Assembly (NCBI GenBank): GCA_903919165.1 | Contig: CAIXHJ010000121.1 | Coordinates: 1-14,165 of the forward strand | DNA length: 14,165 bases | Source of the DNA: an uncultured Holophagaceae bacterium | GTDB lineage: Bacteria > Acidobacteriota > Holophagae > Holophagales > Holophagaceae | Reading direction: 5' to 3' | Shown: in pieces, positions 13,382-14,165 of the stretch | Layout: every line of letters begins with the position of its first letter | Numbering within the stretch: the first letter of the stretch is position 1 | Position numbers and translations under genes: made by a program | Notes under the pieces: model-generated | The model's database searches: none | Told to the model about the DNA's origin: nothing | What the model saw: the letters and a program-made list of their open reading frames with translations, nothing else

Positions 13382-14054
13382 CGTGGACCTGCCCCTGATC
13401 CGGCTGGCCGCGGTGGATTCCACCCAGGCCTTCCTGCGGCGGAACCCCCACCTGGGCTGCTGCGTCGTGGTGGCGGACCGGCAGAGCGAAGGCCGCGGCC
13501 GCCAGGGCAACCGTTGGGAGAGCGCCGCCGGGGCCGGGCTCTGGATGTCGGCGGCTCTTCCTGCACCAGCGGACGTGACCCCCGGTCTGGTGCTGCAGCG
13601 AGCCATGGCCGCCGCCGCCCGAGTGTTGGATCCCGAGGGCAGAATTCTGGGGATCAAGTGGCCCAACGACCTCGTGGCCTGGAAGGATGGCCACCTGGTG
13701 AAGCTGGGGGGCATCCTGGGGGAGCAGATCGCCGGGCGTCTCATCCTGGGCCTGGGCGTGAACCTGACCGAAGCACCCGTGATCCCTGACCGTGCGATCC
13801 CGCCAGCCAGTCTGAAGGATCTCGGGCTGGATTGTCCCTCCGTTTGCGATTTAGCAGTGCTTATCTCCAAATTTTGGACAAATTTGGAGCAGGGGATTCA
13901 ACCCCTCTTCAGCTGGCCTGAACCCGGCACACCCATCCATTGGGAGGACGGCCAGGGCACCTGCCTGGGTTGGGAACCGGACGGGCGGTTGAAGGTGGCC
14001 ACGGCCGACGGGACCCAGCGGTTGAGTTCGGGCGAGATCAGCGGGTTGAACTGA
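13362..14054 (+). CDS. birA: Biotin--[acetyl-CoA-carboxylase] ligase, short form without DNA-binding domain
   Basis: Activates biotin as biotinyl-AMP and attaches it to the biotin carboxyl carrier protein. 230 residues from ATG 13362. DSTQAFLRR (19-27), GRGRQGNRWES (44-54, the adenylate-binding loop), KWPNDLVAW (99-107), KLGGILGE (114-121, with the catalytic Lys region) and LGLGVNL (129-135) cover the catalytic domain; the last ~45 residues form the small C-terminal domain ending SSGEISGLN. There is no N-terminal winged helix, so this is a class I ligase that should not repress biotin genes. The ATG lies inside coaX (20-nt overlap) and lacks a clear ribosome binding site; a GTG at 13383, one base after the coaX stop, would give 223 residues and remains possible. 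coaX and birA are neighbours in many bacteria. Confidence 0.92.
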   Translation: MARDASSVDLPLIRLAAVDSTQAFLRRNPHLGCCVVVADRQSEGRGRQGNRWESAAGAGLWMSAALPAPADVTPGLVLQRAMAAAARVLDPEGRILGIKWPNDLVAWKDGHLVKLGGILGEQIAGRLILGLGVNLTEAPVIPDRAIPPASLKDLGLDCPSVCDLAVLISKFWTNLEQGIQPLFSWPEPGTPIHWEDGQGTCLGWEPDGRLKVATADGTQRLSSGEISGLN

Positions 14055-14165
14055 ACCGGGGTTCCGTCTCCTCGGGAAGCCAATGATCCCTGCCAGGAAC
14101 GCCAAGGCGGTTTCTGCGGCATTTATGATCCGCCGAACCTGATTAGCGGCCTTTTGAAAACCCGC
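14055..14165. other. Non-coding tail of the window
   Basis: No supported gene in these 111 bases. The final 20 bases contain an imperfect inverted repeat, GCGG-CC-TTTT-G-AAAA-C-CCGC (14146-14165), which may continue beyond the edge. No T-run terminator for birA can be confirmed. Confidence 0.4.

Overview
The window reads as a compact piece of chromosome from a high-GC, Gram-negative, probably anaerobic bacterium. The Gram-negative call rests on a heptose-phosphate phosphatase for LPS and an MltD-type lytic transglycosylase. The anaerobic call rests on an aldehyde:ferredoxin oxidoreductase (AOR) family enzyme and a tryptophanase. The protein style would fit Acidobacteriota of the Holophaga/Geothrix group, but that is an impression from composition and gene content, not a demonstrated assignment. 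Almost every base is coding; no transposase, phage gene, CRISPR array or integrase is visible.

Left block, + strand (1-5824): a 5'-truncated sensor-kinase-like protein, gmhB (heptose bisphosphate phosphatase) and sfsA follow each other with ATGA start/stop overlaps. After a 25-nt gap come gcvT and gcvH (glycine cleavage T and H proteins; no P protein in the window). A secreted SLT/LysM lytic transglycosylase starts inside the end of gcvH. The whole block could be one long operon.

Middle, + strand (5875-8876): a complete tRNA-Ala(GGC) with encoded CCA, a strong hairpin and a small cluster of GCTGTCAGC-type repeats, then an ABC-F ATPase and a short-chain dehydrogenase. The ABC-F linker contains two back-to-back palindromes.

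Right-centre block, - strand (12476 down to 8889): tryptophanase (tnaA), AOR and a MoaD/ThiS-like sulfur carrier, in that transcription order. AOR and the carrier overlap by GTGA. This is the most interesting group: an amino-acid lyase, a tungsten- or molybdenum-pterin oxidoreductase and a small protein of the kind that helps build the pterin cofactor. The block converges on the dehydrogenase and is divergent from the next pair.

Right end, + strand (12584-14054): coaX (type III pantothenate kinase) overlaps birA (biotin ligase without a DNA-binding domain), a cofactor pair. The last 111 bases hold no recognisable gene.

I did not find a clearly new multi-gene defence or mobile system. The points worth a second look are the tnaA-AOR-MoaD cluster, the kinase-like protein that lacks both catalytic landmarks, the GmhB that lacks its zinc cysteines, and several palindromic or repeat structures.
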